The notes beneath the pieces were generated by a model that did no database searches, was not told where the DNA came from, and worked only from the letters and a program-made list of their open reading frames with translations. A program made the translations under genes and the position numbers. Below are positions 34,473 through 41,936 of a stretch of DNA of 64,000 bases, one piece after another. The stretch's first letter is position 1, and the number at the start of each line of letters is the position of its first letter. This DNA comes from Terripilifer ovatus (GTDB taxonomy: Bacteria; Pseudomonadota; Alphaproteobacteria; Rhizobiales; Beijerinckiaceae), in assembly GCA_029222685.1 (NCBI GenBank), contig JARHVB010000029.1:1-64000 (forward strand), in the 5' to 3' direction.

Positions 34473-34937
34473 ATGTTTGAGGCACTGACGCAAAAACCAC
34501 CCCGACGATGCCGACCTGCGAACGAGGCATTGCGCAGCATTTGGACCGTGATCGTCCGGGCTGCTCTTGTTATGGCAACGCTGATGCTGTTCGCGTCAAT
34601 GAGTGTCACGGCCTCGCATGCACACCAGCCTGAAAATGGCTCCGCTCAACATATTGCAAAACGCATGCCCCAAGTTCCTGTGACTCGGGCGATGGCCGCA
34701 ACTGTTGTTAAGGTGGCGATCAATAACGACGACTGCTGTGGTGACGGTTCGGGTCGCTGTTGCGGTCTCCCTGGTGCGAATTCGTGTTGTAATGCGTGTT
34801 CCACCATCCTGCTGGGTGCAGTGTGGAGTTGCGCTCCGAGGCTTTTTTCGCGCATCGACATATCACAGCATTCACAAATTCCCCTGGCGTCGATTGGCGC
34901 TAACACCGAGTTTCGACCTCCCCGATACATTTTCTGA
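34473..34937 (+). CDS. Small exported Cys-rich protein, second paralogue
   Basis: A 154-residue protein. Hydrophobic segment at about residues 26-48 ending in 'SMSVTASHAHQ', suggesting cleavage and export. The Cys-rich core is 'NDDCCGDGSGRCCGLPGANS' followed by CCNAC, and the end is 'TEFRPPRYIF'. The protein at 4342-4824 has the same core spacing and FRPPR end. The number of cysteines (eight in about 30 residues) suggests a metal or cluster site. The start is the ATG at 34473 after a poor site. The crp paralogue follows 138 bases downstream, as in the first module (140 bases). Confidence 0.65.
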   Translation: MFEALTQKPPRRCRPANEALRSIWTVIVRAALVMATLMLFASMSVTASHAHQPENGSAQHIAKRMPQVPVTRAMAATVVKVAINNDDCCGDGSGRCCGLPGANSCCNACSTILLGAVWSCAPRLFSRIDISQHSQIPLASIGANTEFRPPRYIF

Positions 34938-35075
34938 TCGAGCGTTCGATTGAACTCGCAATCGTCTCGTGTGGCGTATTGGCGGTGTTCGATCGGGACG
35001 ATCTAGGCAACAGGATTCGATTCTCGAATCCACCCTTGATCGGAGACGTGAATTAGCACTTCGGGAGTCGTGATA

Positions 35076-35978
35076 ATGTTGAATTCAGTGAAAGCAACAA
35101 CATCTGTATCTTTCAATCGTCAGATCAGACTGGTCCATGAGATTGGATTGAACCCGAACCAAGCAACGGGTGCGCTATACATTGCTGACCGTTACAGGTC
35201 TGCTGATCGTCAAATCAAGGCAGGAAGCGATCTATTCAGTCAGGGTGAGAGAGGCGAGGCGATCTACAGTCTGACTGACGGCTGGGTTGCGCTTTATAAA
35301 TTGCTCGAGGATGGCCGCAGGCAAATTCTTCAATTTGCTCTCCCCGGCGCCGTGCTGGCGTTCATGCCTTCGCGAAGCGCGGTTATGAACTACAGCGCGC
35401 TGGCTCTCACGAATGCGATAGTTCAGGTCGTCCCCTACGACAACCTGGCTCGCCTTTCGAGAGACAATCCAGAGATTGGAATGCAGCTCGCCGGTATGAT
35501 TTCCCGAGATCGCAGCCTCGCCTACGAACACTTGTCTAGTATCGGCCGAACTTCCGCACGGGAGCGAGTCGCCTCGCTATTGCTCGAGCTGTTCATCAGG
35601 TCACGGCTCCACTGGCCCGGACATCGCAGCGAAGAAATGAATCTGCCAGTGACACAGGAGCACATCGGAGATGCAACGGGCCTCACGGGAGTCCACGTCA
35701 ACAGGGTGGTTCGCGATCTGTGCAAGGACCGGATTCTTGAATTTCACTATCGACGGCTTTGTATTCTGAACCCCGACAAACTCGTTGACGTTGCTGGAAT
35801 AGATCCACACGTCGCGCTGTCGTGGATTGACAATGACACCTCGAACGGAGAGAACGCGGGAAAGCACAATACTGGTGTTGCCCCGGCGTCAATGCGGGTC
35901 AATCGCACGGCGCTTCACATGGCGCCGCAATCCGCCCCGGAGCCGTGGCGGTCCGCGGCGCTTGGAGTGCAGTGGTAA
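35076..35978 (+). CDS. Crp/Fnr family transcription regulator, second paralogue
   Basis: A 300-residue regulator closely similar to the one at 3275-4201 over the cyclic-nucleotide-like barrel ('EAIYSLTDGWVALYKLLEDG') and the winged HTH ('VTQEHIGDATGLTGVHVNRV'). The N-terminal and C-terminal tails differ. No cysteine cluster for an Fe-S sensor. The recognition helix again has GVHVNR. I start at the ATG at 35076 with GGGAG eight bases before, over a GTG at 35070. Its TAA overlaps the ATG of the ParB-like gene (TAATG), so here the coupled partner is a nuclease-like protein and not a cytochrome. Confidence 0.92.
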   Translation: MLNSVKATTSVSFNRQIRLVHEIGLNPNQATGALYIADRYRSADRQIKAGSDLFSQGERGEAIYSLTDGWVALYKLLEDGRRQILQFALPGAVLAFMPSRSAVMNYSALALTNAIVQVVPYDNLARLSRDNPEIGMQLAGMISRDRSLAYEHLSSIGRTSARERVASLLLELFIRSRLHWPGHRSEEMNLPVTQEHIGDATGLTGVHVNRVVRDLCKDRILEFHYRRLCILNPDKLVDVAGIDPHVALSWIDNDTSNGENAGKHNTGVAPASMRVNRTALHMAPQSAPEPWRSAALGVQW

Positions 35979-36715
35979 TGGCTCTGCAAGGCGGGGAAAG
36001 CGAAGAGCTCGGAAGCCGGTCTGGAGGCGCTCGCCAGACGTTCCAATCGTATCTCACCGGAGCAACCCCAGGCGACCGAAGATACCAAGTCGCGTCAAGT
36101 ATTGACAGAGACGGAGTTTCCGGCCCGACGAACGCGGCGATTCGAAAGGTCCACCCGACGCAAATGACTGTCGGGTATCGCGAAGTCGCGATGAAGCGCC
36201 GTCGTTGGCGAGAGGCGGACGTCAGCGGAAAGCAAAGCATTCTTCAGCGGTGCACCCCCGTCGTGCTCGGTCCGGACGCGAACTGTTATGTCCTCGATCG
36301 ACATCATTGGCTTTGCGCCCTTACCGCAGAGGGAGTTCCGGAGGTTCCAGTCGTTGTCGTGGCTGATATGCAGGACATCGATCAGGCGACGATGTGGTCG
36401 GAGCTGGATCGGCGTGGTTGGTGCCACCCGTACGACGCTCAGGGCCATCGACGGAACCATTGCGAAATTCCTGCCTCGATAGCTGGGTTACAGGACGATC
36501 CGTTTCGAAGCCTCGCAAGTGCGCTACTCGACGCGGGCGGATACGCAAAGGACCCAATGCACTTCAGCGAATTCGCCTGGGCGGATTTTCTGCGAAGCCG
36601 CATGCAAGCCAGGGACCTGGAAAAAGACTTCGACGCTGCGGTCAAAACCGCCCTGGTTTTAACGCGAGGGGTTGCAGCCGGTGATTTTTGTCCGGTATCG
36701 CGCCCGCCGATATAA
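35978..36715 (+). CDS. ParB-like nuclease-family protein
   Basis: A 245-residue protein resembling the putative ParB-like nuclease family (ParBc_2). 'KVHPTQMTVGYREVAMKRRR' starts the domain, 'VVLGPDANCYVLDRHHWLCA' carries the conserved Asp and double His, 'HPYDAQG' and 'LQDDPFRSLASALLDAGGYA' follow, with 'HFSEFAWADFLRSRM'. The first 50 residues are poorly conserved. The TAATG overlap with the crp stop and GGAG nine bases before set the start at 35978. The family's biochemical activity is unproven; members often sit beside regulators and metal genes. Not a partition protein: no parA or HTH. Confidence 0.8.
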   Translation: MALQGGESEELGSRSGGARQTFQSYLTGATPGDRRYQVASSIDRDGVSGPTNAAIRKVHPTQMTVGYREVAMKRRRWREADVSGKQSILQRCTPVVLGPDANCYVLDRHHWLCALTAEGVPEVPVVVVADMQDIDQATMWSELDRRGWCHPYDAQGHRRNHCEIPASIAGLQDDPFRSLASALLDAGGYAKDPMHFSEFAWADFLRSRMQARDLEKDFDAAVKTALVLTRGVAAGDFCPVSRPPI

Positions 36716-36992
36716 AATGTCGTTCGAAATATCGAGTCCCGTGTTTCCGTCAAAAAGGTGTTGCGGGAAATTGTGTGACTCGCGGCGCATGATGCTGAAG
36801 GGTTGAGGTTGCCGCCAACTGCAACGCAGTCATTGAATGCGCAGCTCAATTTTCGGCCATAATTAATGCATCGCAAAGTCGATTCCCGTCAAGGACATGA
36901 AACGTCGATTCGGCAGCTGTGCGTGGAAAGCGACTGCAATTACCCTTGGGAGAGCCGCTCCCAGGTCCAAGTTTGCAACCGAGGAACCAGCA

Positions 36993-37499
36993 ATGCCAAC
37001 AACTGTTGTGAAAGGATCTGATTTCGACGCGTTCTTGTTCGCGACCATTGGTGTCGAACGCAACGGAATGCTGTTGAGCGTTCTGTCGGCTCTGTCGCGA
37101 CTTGATATTGACCCCTGGGCGGAGGCCGCCTCTCTTGCCAATTTGCCGGAAAAAGCTGCGACTGGGAAATTAACGACTTTGATTGCATCACTTCCCGACG
37201 GGCCGGCGCCGCCCTTTGACGCTGGAGCGATTGCTTCCCGTCTGATCACACTCTTGCCCCGCCACGTTGAATACAACGTTCTTTCCGGCGAGACTTTCAA
37301 AAATCTGGCTGCGTCGAAAAGTTCCAAAACCATTGTGGAGGCGTTCATAATAGGGGTTCTTTTTACGTCGTTCCTGTTAGGACTTCAGTTCATTTCACGT
37401 ATTGAGAATAAACCGGTTCAGGCAGACAATGCCCAACCCCTCCGTGTCGATAGCGAGACAAAGGTTCGCAATGAGATCACGTCTGTTAAGCAGGATTAA
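36993..37499 (+). CDS. Unknown protein: soluble domain plus C-terminal membrane helix
   Basis: A 168-residue protein of unknown family. 'DFDAFLFATIGVERNGMLLS' and 'VLSALSRLDIDPWAEAASLA' begin a helical soluble domain to about residue 105. One membrane helix follows at about 118-137 (IIGVLFTSFLLGLQFIS), then a polar tail. The nonsense-mutated paralogue at 8866-9372 has the same plan, so the order is conserved. The start at 36993 is supported by GAGGA at seven bases and by homology. Upstream, the 36716-36992 stretch holds no gene. It is monocistronic and lies downstream of the ParB-like gene on the same strand. Confidence 0.7.
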   Translation: MPTTVVKGSDFDAFLFATIGVERNGMLLSVLSALSRLDIDPWAEAASLANLPEKAATGKLTTLIASLPDGPAPPFDAGAIASRLITLLPRHVEYNVLSGETFKNLAASKSSKTIVEAFIIGVLFTSFLLGLQFISRIENKPVQADNAQPLRVDSETKVRNEITSVKQD

Positions 37500-37636
37500 A
37501 TTGTTCGATGCGGCCTCGCCCGAGCTGCTGTCCCGATGCGCCGCAAGTTCTTGACCACAAGCACCGACCGGGCCAAATCCTCAGCATTGCAAAAGTATCG
37601 ACTGGTTACGAATTATGGGCCGGCGGAGCGAGTGGT

Positions 37637-38245
37637 TTATATTTCCAGAAGCTTGTCAGGCAACTCGTCACGCTTGAGAGCCCCCGGCGGAAAATGCGTG
37701 GCGAGCACCCCTCCGCATCGTTCGATCGTCGCGACGAAGCCGTCGGCCGGCCGACCAGCTTTGATTGCATTTATCAAGACGTTGATCGCGTCATCCCAAA
37801 CTTCGGGCGCGACTTTTTCATTAATCCCGGCGTCGGCGACGATTTCGGCATAGCGTTCGGCCGTTGAGGCAAAAATGAGCACACCCGTGCGATGCTCTGT
37901 CTTGTCCAAACCTTGAACAAAGAATTGACGCATCGCCTCGGAGTGAGCCCGATCGCGTTGGGCGCGACGCGGCACGATGTGGAACCGCAACCTCGGGTGC
38001 GACAGGGTAATCGCTGCAACGACAAAAGCGATGAGTTGCCAAAGATAGATGGTCGCTGCCGGCCATCTGGTCAAGGAAATGAACGGGAGCGGCGCGAACA
38101 GGGCCATTGCGGCCGCCCAGGCGAGCGGCACAAGTCGATATTCACTTGAGTGGTGCGCGAGGACGCAGAAGATCTCTCCCGCCGTGTCCGACTCCGCATT
38201 TCTGATAGCGGCAGTTATACGTGTCTTGTCAGAGTCGGTAATCAT
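37637..38245 (-). CDS. TPM-domain membrane protein, second gene of LemA cluster
   Basis: A 202-residue protein. N-terminal part '[20 protein letters not shown]', a two-helix membrane hairpin at about residues 43-85, and a C-terminal '[20 protein letters not shown]' plus '[20 protein letters not shown]'. This is the TPM domain arrangement of proteins found after LemA and YgcG. The start at 38245 follows GAGGACGGAAGA. It begins 10 bases after the Gly-rich end of the YgcG-like gene, so the three form an operon (lemA, TPM, TPM). Function is unknown; envelope maintenance is suggested for the cluster. Confidence 0.85.
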   Translation of the reverse strand: MITDSDKTRITAAIRNAESDTAGEIFCVLAHHSSEYRLVPLAWAAAMALFAPLPFISLTRWPAATIYLWQLIAFVVAAITLSHPRLRFHIVPRRAQRDRAHSEAMRQFFVQGLDKTEHRTGVLIFASTAERYAEIVADAGINEKVAPEVWDDAINVLINAIKAGRPADGFVATIERCGGVLATHFPPGALKRDELPDKLLEI

Positions 38246-38255
38246 TCTTCCGTCC

Positions 38256-39014
38256 TCACCAGTTTCCCGACGCGCCGCCGCCGCCAAATGAGCCCCCGCC
38301 GCCCGACCAGGTCGATCCCTGCCGCGAAGATCCATGGCCCGCCGACAGGAACATCAGGAGAAGAATCTGCATGAGCCCTCAACAAAAGGCGCCCCCCGCG
38401 GTCGCGCAGAAAATCAGAAATCCCGCGCCTGCTAGAACAATGATGATCACCATCCAAGGGGGAACTTGAGCGTCACGCCTTGCGGTGTCTGGCGCGAAAC
38501 TTTGCGAGGCCCGGCGTTGCCACTCCTCCGCATTTCCGCTGAGGACCTGGATAATATCCTCGGTCCCGCGCTTGATGCCGCCGGGTACATCGTCGGCCCT
38601 GAAGCGCGGCAGGATCGAATTCTCAATAATGAATCTCGAGATGGCATCGGTCAGTGTGCCCTCCAGACCGTAACCGATTTCTATCCGTACTTTTCGCTCG
38701 TTGGGCGCCACGATCAAAAGCGCGCCGTTGTTCTTATCCTTCTCGCCGATCTGCCAGCGCCGCCCCAGCTGATATCCATAATCATCGATCGAGGTGCCTT
38801 GCAGCGATTTCAACGTGACAACGACGAGTTGGTCCGTTGTCTTCTGCTCGAGGGCCGCCAACTCTTCGGTCAGCGCCGCCCGCGCCGTCTCGTTCAGAAT
38901 GCTCGCTTCATCAACCACGCGACCGGTAAGCGCAGGGAAAGTGAGCGTCTGTGCGGCACCGGGGCTGACCAGAACGAACCATGCCACAACAGCGAAACTC
39001 GCGCGAACAAGCAT
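38256..39014 (-). pseudogene. YgcG-like TPM-domain protein with an in-frame TGA
   Basis: Signal peptide at residues 1-21 (ends GAAQ), then the TPM domain 'LTGRVVDEASILNETARAAL', 'TTDQLVVVTLKSLQGTSIDD', 'GYQLGRRWQIGEKDKNNGAL', and a hydrophobic helix 'MVIIIVLAGAGFLIFCATAG'. A TGA stands at 38379-38381. Beyond it the same frame continues for 40 codons with a second hydrophobic stretch and the expected tail [15 protein letters not shown], ending at 38256. The usual Gly-rich C-terminus is thus cut off by one stop codon. The truncated 211-residue form may still be made. Confidence 0.75.
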
Positions 39015-39026
39015 GACCGCGCTCGC

Positions 39027-39629
39027 CTAGAATTTGACTTGTGGTGGTTTCTTTGCCTCTTCGGCAACCGTAAATTCTTGCATGGGCTTCTGGTTTCTGT
39101 AGTACGTCGATGCCCAGATCACGCCCGGAAAGGTTCGAAGCGCTGTATTGTAAAGACGAACAGCCTCGATATAGTCGCGGCGCGCGACCGCAATTCGGTT
39201 TTCCGTGCCTTCGAGCTGGGATTGCAAGGCAAGGAAATTCTGGTTCGATTTGAGGTCGGGATAGTTTTCGGAAATTGCCAGAAGACGCCCGAGCGCGCCA
39301 GATAATTGTGTCTGTGCCTCCTGAAATTTCTTGAAGGCTTCAGGGTCGGTAATAGTATCCGCGTTGACCTGGATTGACGTCGCGCGCGCACGCGCATTTG
39401 TAACAGCCTCGAGGACGGTGCGTTCCTGCTGCGCAAAGCCTTTGACCGTTTCGATCAGATTGGGAATAAGATCAGCCCGCCGTTGATATTGGTTCTCCAC
39501 ATCGGACCATTTCGCCTTGGCCTGCTCTTCATAGGTCGGGATGGTATTGATGCCGCACCCAGACAGGAAGAAGGCGAGAAACGGCACGAGAACCGCCATT
39601 CGAACAAATCGCGATGTGTTTCCGAGCAT
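39027..39629 (-). CDS. LemA family lipoprotein
   Basis: A 200-residue LemA protein. Lipobox at 'LAFFLSGCGINTIPTYEEQA' (Cys about 25). Family signatures 'AKWSDVENQYQRRADLIPNL', 'VKGFAQQERTVLEAVTNARA', 'SENYPDLKSNQNFLALQSQL', 'RRDYIEAVRLYNT'. LemA forms long helical bundles in the envelope and is nearly always followed by TPM-domain genes, as here. Start at 39629 by the lipobox position; AGAGAA precedes. A perfect FNR-type palindrome sits 249 bases upstream (39878-39891), so the operon may be low-oxygen-responsive. Confidence 0.92.
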   Translation of the reverse strand: MLGNTSRFVRMAVLVPFLAFFLSGCGINTIPTYEEQAKAKWSDVENQYQRRADLIPNLIETVKGFAQQERTVLEAVTNARARATSIQVNADTITDPEAFKKFQEAQTQLSGALGRLLAISENYPDLKSNQNFLALQSQLEGTENRIAVARRDYIEAVRLYNTALRTFPGVIWASTYYRNQKPMQEFTVAEEAKKPPQVKF

Positions 39630-40499
39630 GTCAGTTCTCTTTGATAGCGTTTCGTCGGTCACGAGATGAGCGGTGACGTCTAGCCCGGAATAATTGGTCG
39701 GCGCAGCTAGATCCGCTGCTTCGACCGCAGTAGGGATTGCGCCCTTCGCCGATGCGGCCAATCAATCGACACCGGCTAACAGCGCTTGCTGAATGTGGCG
39801 GAGCTAAAAGCAGTCGCTGATTAGGATTTCGCGTCCGCCAGCAGCCACATTCTTACAGGCAAAGGAGAGTGCGGAACTTGATCCGCATCAAAAAGCATTT
39901 AGGTCGTGGTAATATTTATGAAGCCGATGCCATTCGGCGAGGCGTGGAGTTTTCCGTACCGCTTGAATTGGTGGTCGTGCGTCGGCGCCGAGATCAACAC
40001 GCACGGAACAATTGGGGGAGCTTCAATTAACTCAAAGGCTCTCATCTCACCCCGGCGCGGTAGCAAAGCGGCAGATGCCTGCATTGCTCGGGCAGACATA
40101 TTTCGCGCGTGCGATGTGATTCATTGATGCCGGTTAAAGACCGCACAGGTAAGAGGATGAAACTATGAAACTGAGAGTTTGCGTAATTTTCGGTGCGCTG
40201 CGGTGATCGCGATGTCCCTCTTTTACCTCTATGTCGACAGCGAGCACAGTAAGACGCCTGGTAGGACAATCTGGCTTGTGATTGCCGACTGCCTCTTCAG
40301 CGCGATGTTGCTTGTTCCGGAAGATGTTTCGGTGAAGGCGGTCGAGGTCCGGATGGGCCGGGCTACGGGGCGCGAGCGACTGATCAGCTCAACAGGTGCA
40401 AGCACTATACATTGAGGCATCCCGTGGATGTTGACCGTCGCACCGGGCTCCGGTCGAGTGTCTCCACGGGGTGTGGGCAACAGCTGAAAGGAACTCATT
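39630..40499. other. Gene-poor region with perfect FNR-like box
   Basis: About 870 bases between lemA and the small His/Gly-rich gene. The palindrome at 39878-39891 is clear; the remaining frames look random. Confidence 0.5.
39878..39891. promoter_or_regulatory. Perfect FNR/FixK-like box upstream of lemA operon
   Basis: TTGATCCGCATCAA is a perfect TTGAT-N4-ATCAA match. Minus-strand target lemA (start 39629) is 249 bases away; no plus-strand gene starts within 600 bases. Confidence 0.65.
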
Positions 40500-40652
40500 G
40501 TGGAATGGCTATTAGCGAACTGGGTTTGGATACTGATCGGAATTGCGTTTGTCGCCATGCACGTGTTCGGTCATGGCGGTCATGGCGGTCATGGCGGTCA
40601 TGGTGGAGATGACGAGAAAATCGGCCGCGATCCTTCCAGAAAGCGCGATTAG
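40500..40652 (+). CDS. Small His/Gly-repeat membrane protein (DUF2933-like)
   Basis: A 50-residue protein: MEWLLANWVWILIGIAFVAM is one membrane helix, followed by HVF and the repeat (GHG)4, GDDEKIG, and a basic end. The GTG at 40500 is preceded by AAAGGA at seven bases. DUF2933 members have the same helix-plus-HGG arrangement; the 17347-17616 protein is a larger relative. The His/Gly repeat suits divalent metal binding. The next gene is a DUF5676-like protein 190 bases on. Confidence 0.6.
   Translation: MEWLLANWVWILIGIAFVAMHVFGHGGHGGHGGHGGDDEKIGRDPSRKRD
40569..40604 (+). repeat. Four tandem 9-bp repeats
   Basis: GGTCATGGC occurs four times in direct tandem (the last with T at its final base), coding for the (GHG)4 of the small protein at 40500-40652. 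Such arrays change length easily by slippage in whole units of three codons. Confidence 0.85.
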
Positions 40653-40842
40653 GAAGCTCACGCCGGTCATCAGCATTAGCGATCGGGATTGAGGGCGCCA
40701 TCGGAACCGGCCGATGGCGTAGCATCATGCCTTCGGCTCTGGAGTCCCTGGCGTCAGAACGGGCGCCAACGGTCTCATACGCCGTAACGGAGGCGGGCTA
40801 ATGAAGAATAATGCGCCGAAAATTAATTGATTGGAGCGTGCA

Positions 40843-41103
40843 ATGTTGAACACGAAACTCGTCACATGGGCGTTGGCCGTCTGGGCCGCCATCACCTTTG
40901 TTGTTTGCGTGATTTATGGTCTGGTAACACCGAAGAGCATACACATGAGCGATTTTCTTGAAATGGCGCTACCGGCGTTCAAATGGCTCACCTGGTGGGG
41001 ATTTCTGCTCGGGCTCGTCGAGAGCTTCCTGTGCGGCGCCTATGCCGGACTGGTCTACTGTCCAATCCACAATTGGTTGCATCGGCGTTGGGGCACCCGG
41101 TGA
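40843..41103 (+). CDS. DUF5676-like small membrane protein
   Basis: An 86-residue protein with two membrane helices (about residues 8-28 and 47-68), ending VYCPIHNWLHRRW. The layout of a TPKSIHM loop, an F-K-W-L-T-W second helix and the final N-W-L-H-R matches DUF5676 proteins, which are common in copper and silver islands. ATG 40843 has GGAG seven bases before. Function unknown. Confidence 0.75.
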   Translation: MLNTKLVTWALAVWAAITFVVCVIYGLVTPKSIHMSDFLEMALPAFKWLTWWGFLLGLVESFLCGAYAGLVYCPIHNWLHRRWGTR

Positions 41104-41149
41104 GCCGTGACGGAGGATGGAACACGAAAACGATGCCCTCGCCGAGGTC

Positions 41150-41302
41150 CGCATCATATTCGACCTTGAGAATATGCACGTCGGTTCCACAAATCGTTGT
41201 CGTGGTAATCCTGATCAGAGCGTCGAGCGGACCCACATCCGGAATCGGCTTTTCATCCAGAACGATGCGGCCAGGTTCGACGAAAACGGCAGCTTTCTCG
41301 CA
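41150..41302 (-). pseudogene. N-terminal remnant of a zinc alcohol dehydrogenase
   Basis: About 45 codons read 'KAAVFVEPGRIVLDEKPIPD' and 'LIRITTTTICGTDVHILK', the conserved N-terminus of MDR-superfamily zinc alcohol dehydrogenases (catalytic zinc Cys in ICGTD). The frame then runs into unrelated codons and the remaining 300 residues are missing. It is another remnant of a fermentative or redox gene in this low-oxygen-flavoured region. Confidence 0.75.
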
Positions 41303-41500
41303 ATGATGACGTCTCCTTCCATGTGGTCCACATATCATTGTGTCTTAGGAAGATCGGGTTAGAACACTGATCCACATTAAAGAAGCCGCCGAACTCGAGG
41401 GCGGCCTCCATGCTACTCGCCTTTTTGAAGGTAGCTCTGAGCATCGAGGCGATATGCGGGAACGGCAGCCGATGATTGAAGTTATTCCGGGCACTGGTGC

Positions 41501-41514
41501 TTAATCCAGATCAA
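41501..41514. promoter_or_regulatory. FNR/FixK-like box upstream of zinc-ribbon gene
   Basis: TTAATCCAGATCAA has one mismatch to TTGAT-N4-ATCAA. It lies 146 bases before the small zinc-ribbon gene at 41660. Confidence 0.45.
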
Positions 41515-41659
41515 AGAACGCGAGTGCCCGTCGAAGTAACTTGCGACCAAGTCGTCGTCTGCGCGAGGCCAGGAATGGACGTCCAGTCCAGGCGTGCCTC
41601 GTATATGGGCTACCCAGGCCCGGAAGGCCTCGGCGGCTCCACATCCATGAGGAGAGCCC

Positions 41660-41878
41660 GTGCGTAGAATTGTAGAGCCCCCGCCCTCGTCACAATGTGA
41701 CGGATGTGACGGCCAGTTGAAACTGAAGCGGGTCGAGACAAACGGTACGTGTCTTGCTCTAACCAAAAATATCTTTGCATGCACAAAATGCGGCAAAGAA
41801 CGTTTATTCGTTACTCAGCAAGACCTCTATGCACCGGCTTCCGTTTCTCGGCAGCGCATGATGGGCGCAATGAAATGA
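41660..41878 (+). CDS. Small zinc-ribbon-like protein
   Basis: A 72-residue protein with two Cys pairs, 'SSQCDGCDGQL' and 'NIFACTKCGKERLFV', spaced about 25 residues apart as in zinc ribbons. No other domain. The GTG at 41660 has AGGAG six bases before. It lies just upstream of ndvB but in another frame and 58 bases away. DNA/RNA or metal binding are both possible. Confidence 0.55.
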   Translation: MRRIVEPPPSSQCDGCDGQLKLKRVETNGTCLALTKNIFACTKCGKERLFVTQQDLYAPASVSRQRMMGAMK

Positions 41879-41936
41879 CCGCGCCGCCGCGCGAGACGCA
41901 AGGGTCCCGGGTTAGTTGCTCGAAATGTAGCCGCGG

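Larger units (their letters stand above)
41104..41659. other. Gene-poor stretch with adh remnant and two FNR-like sites
   Basis: Holds the alcohol dehydrogenase remnant (41150-41302), a weak palindrome CTGATCCACATTAA (41367-41380) about 65 bases upstream of it on the coding strand, and a better one at 41501-41514. No intact gene. Confidence 0.5.

Noticed and set aside
35978..36715. Plasmid partition ParB
   Set aside because: The domain is the small ParB-like nuclease type. No ParA, no HTH, no parS-like repeats nearby.
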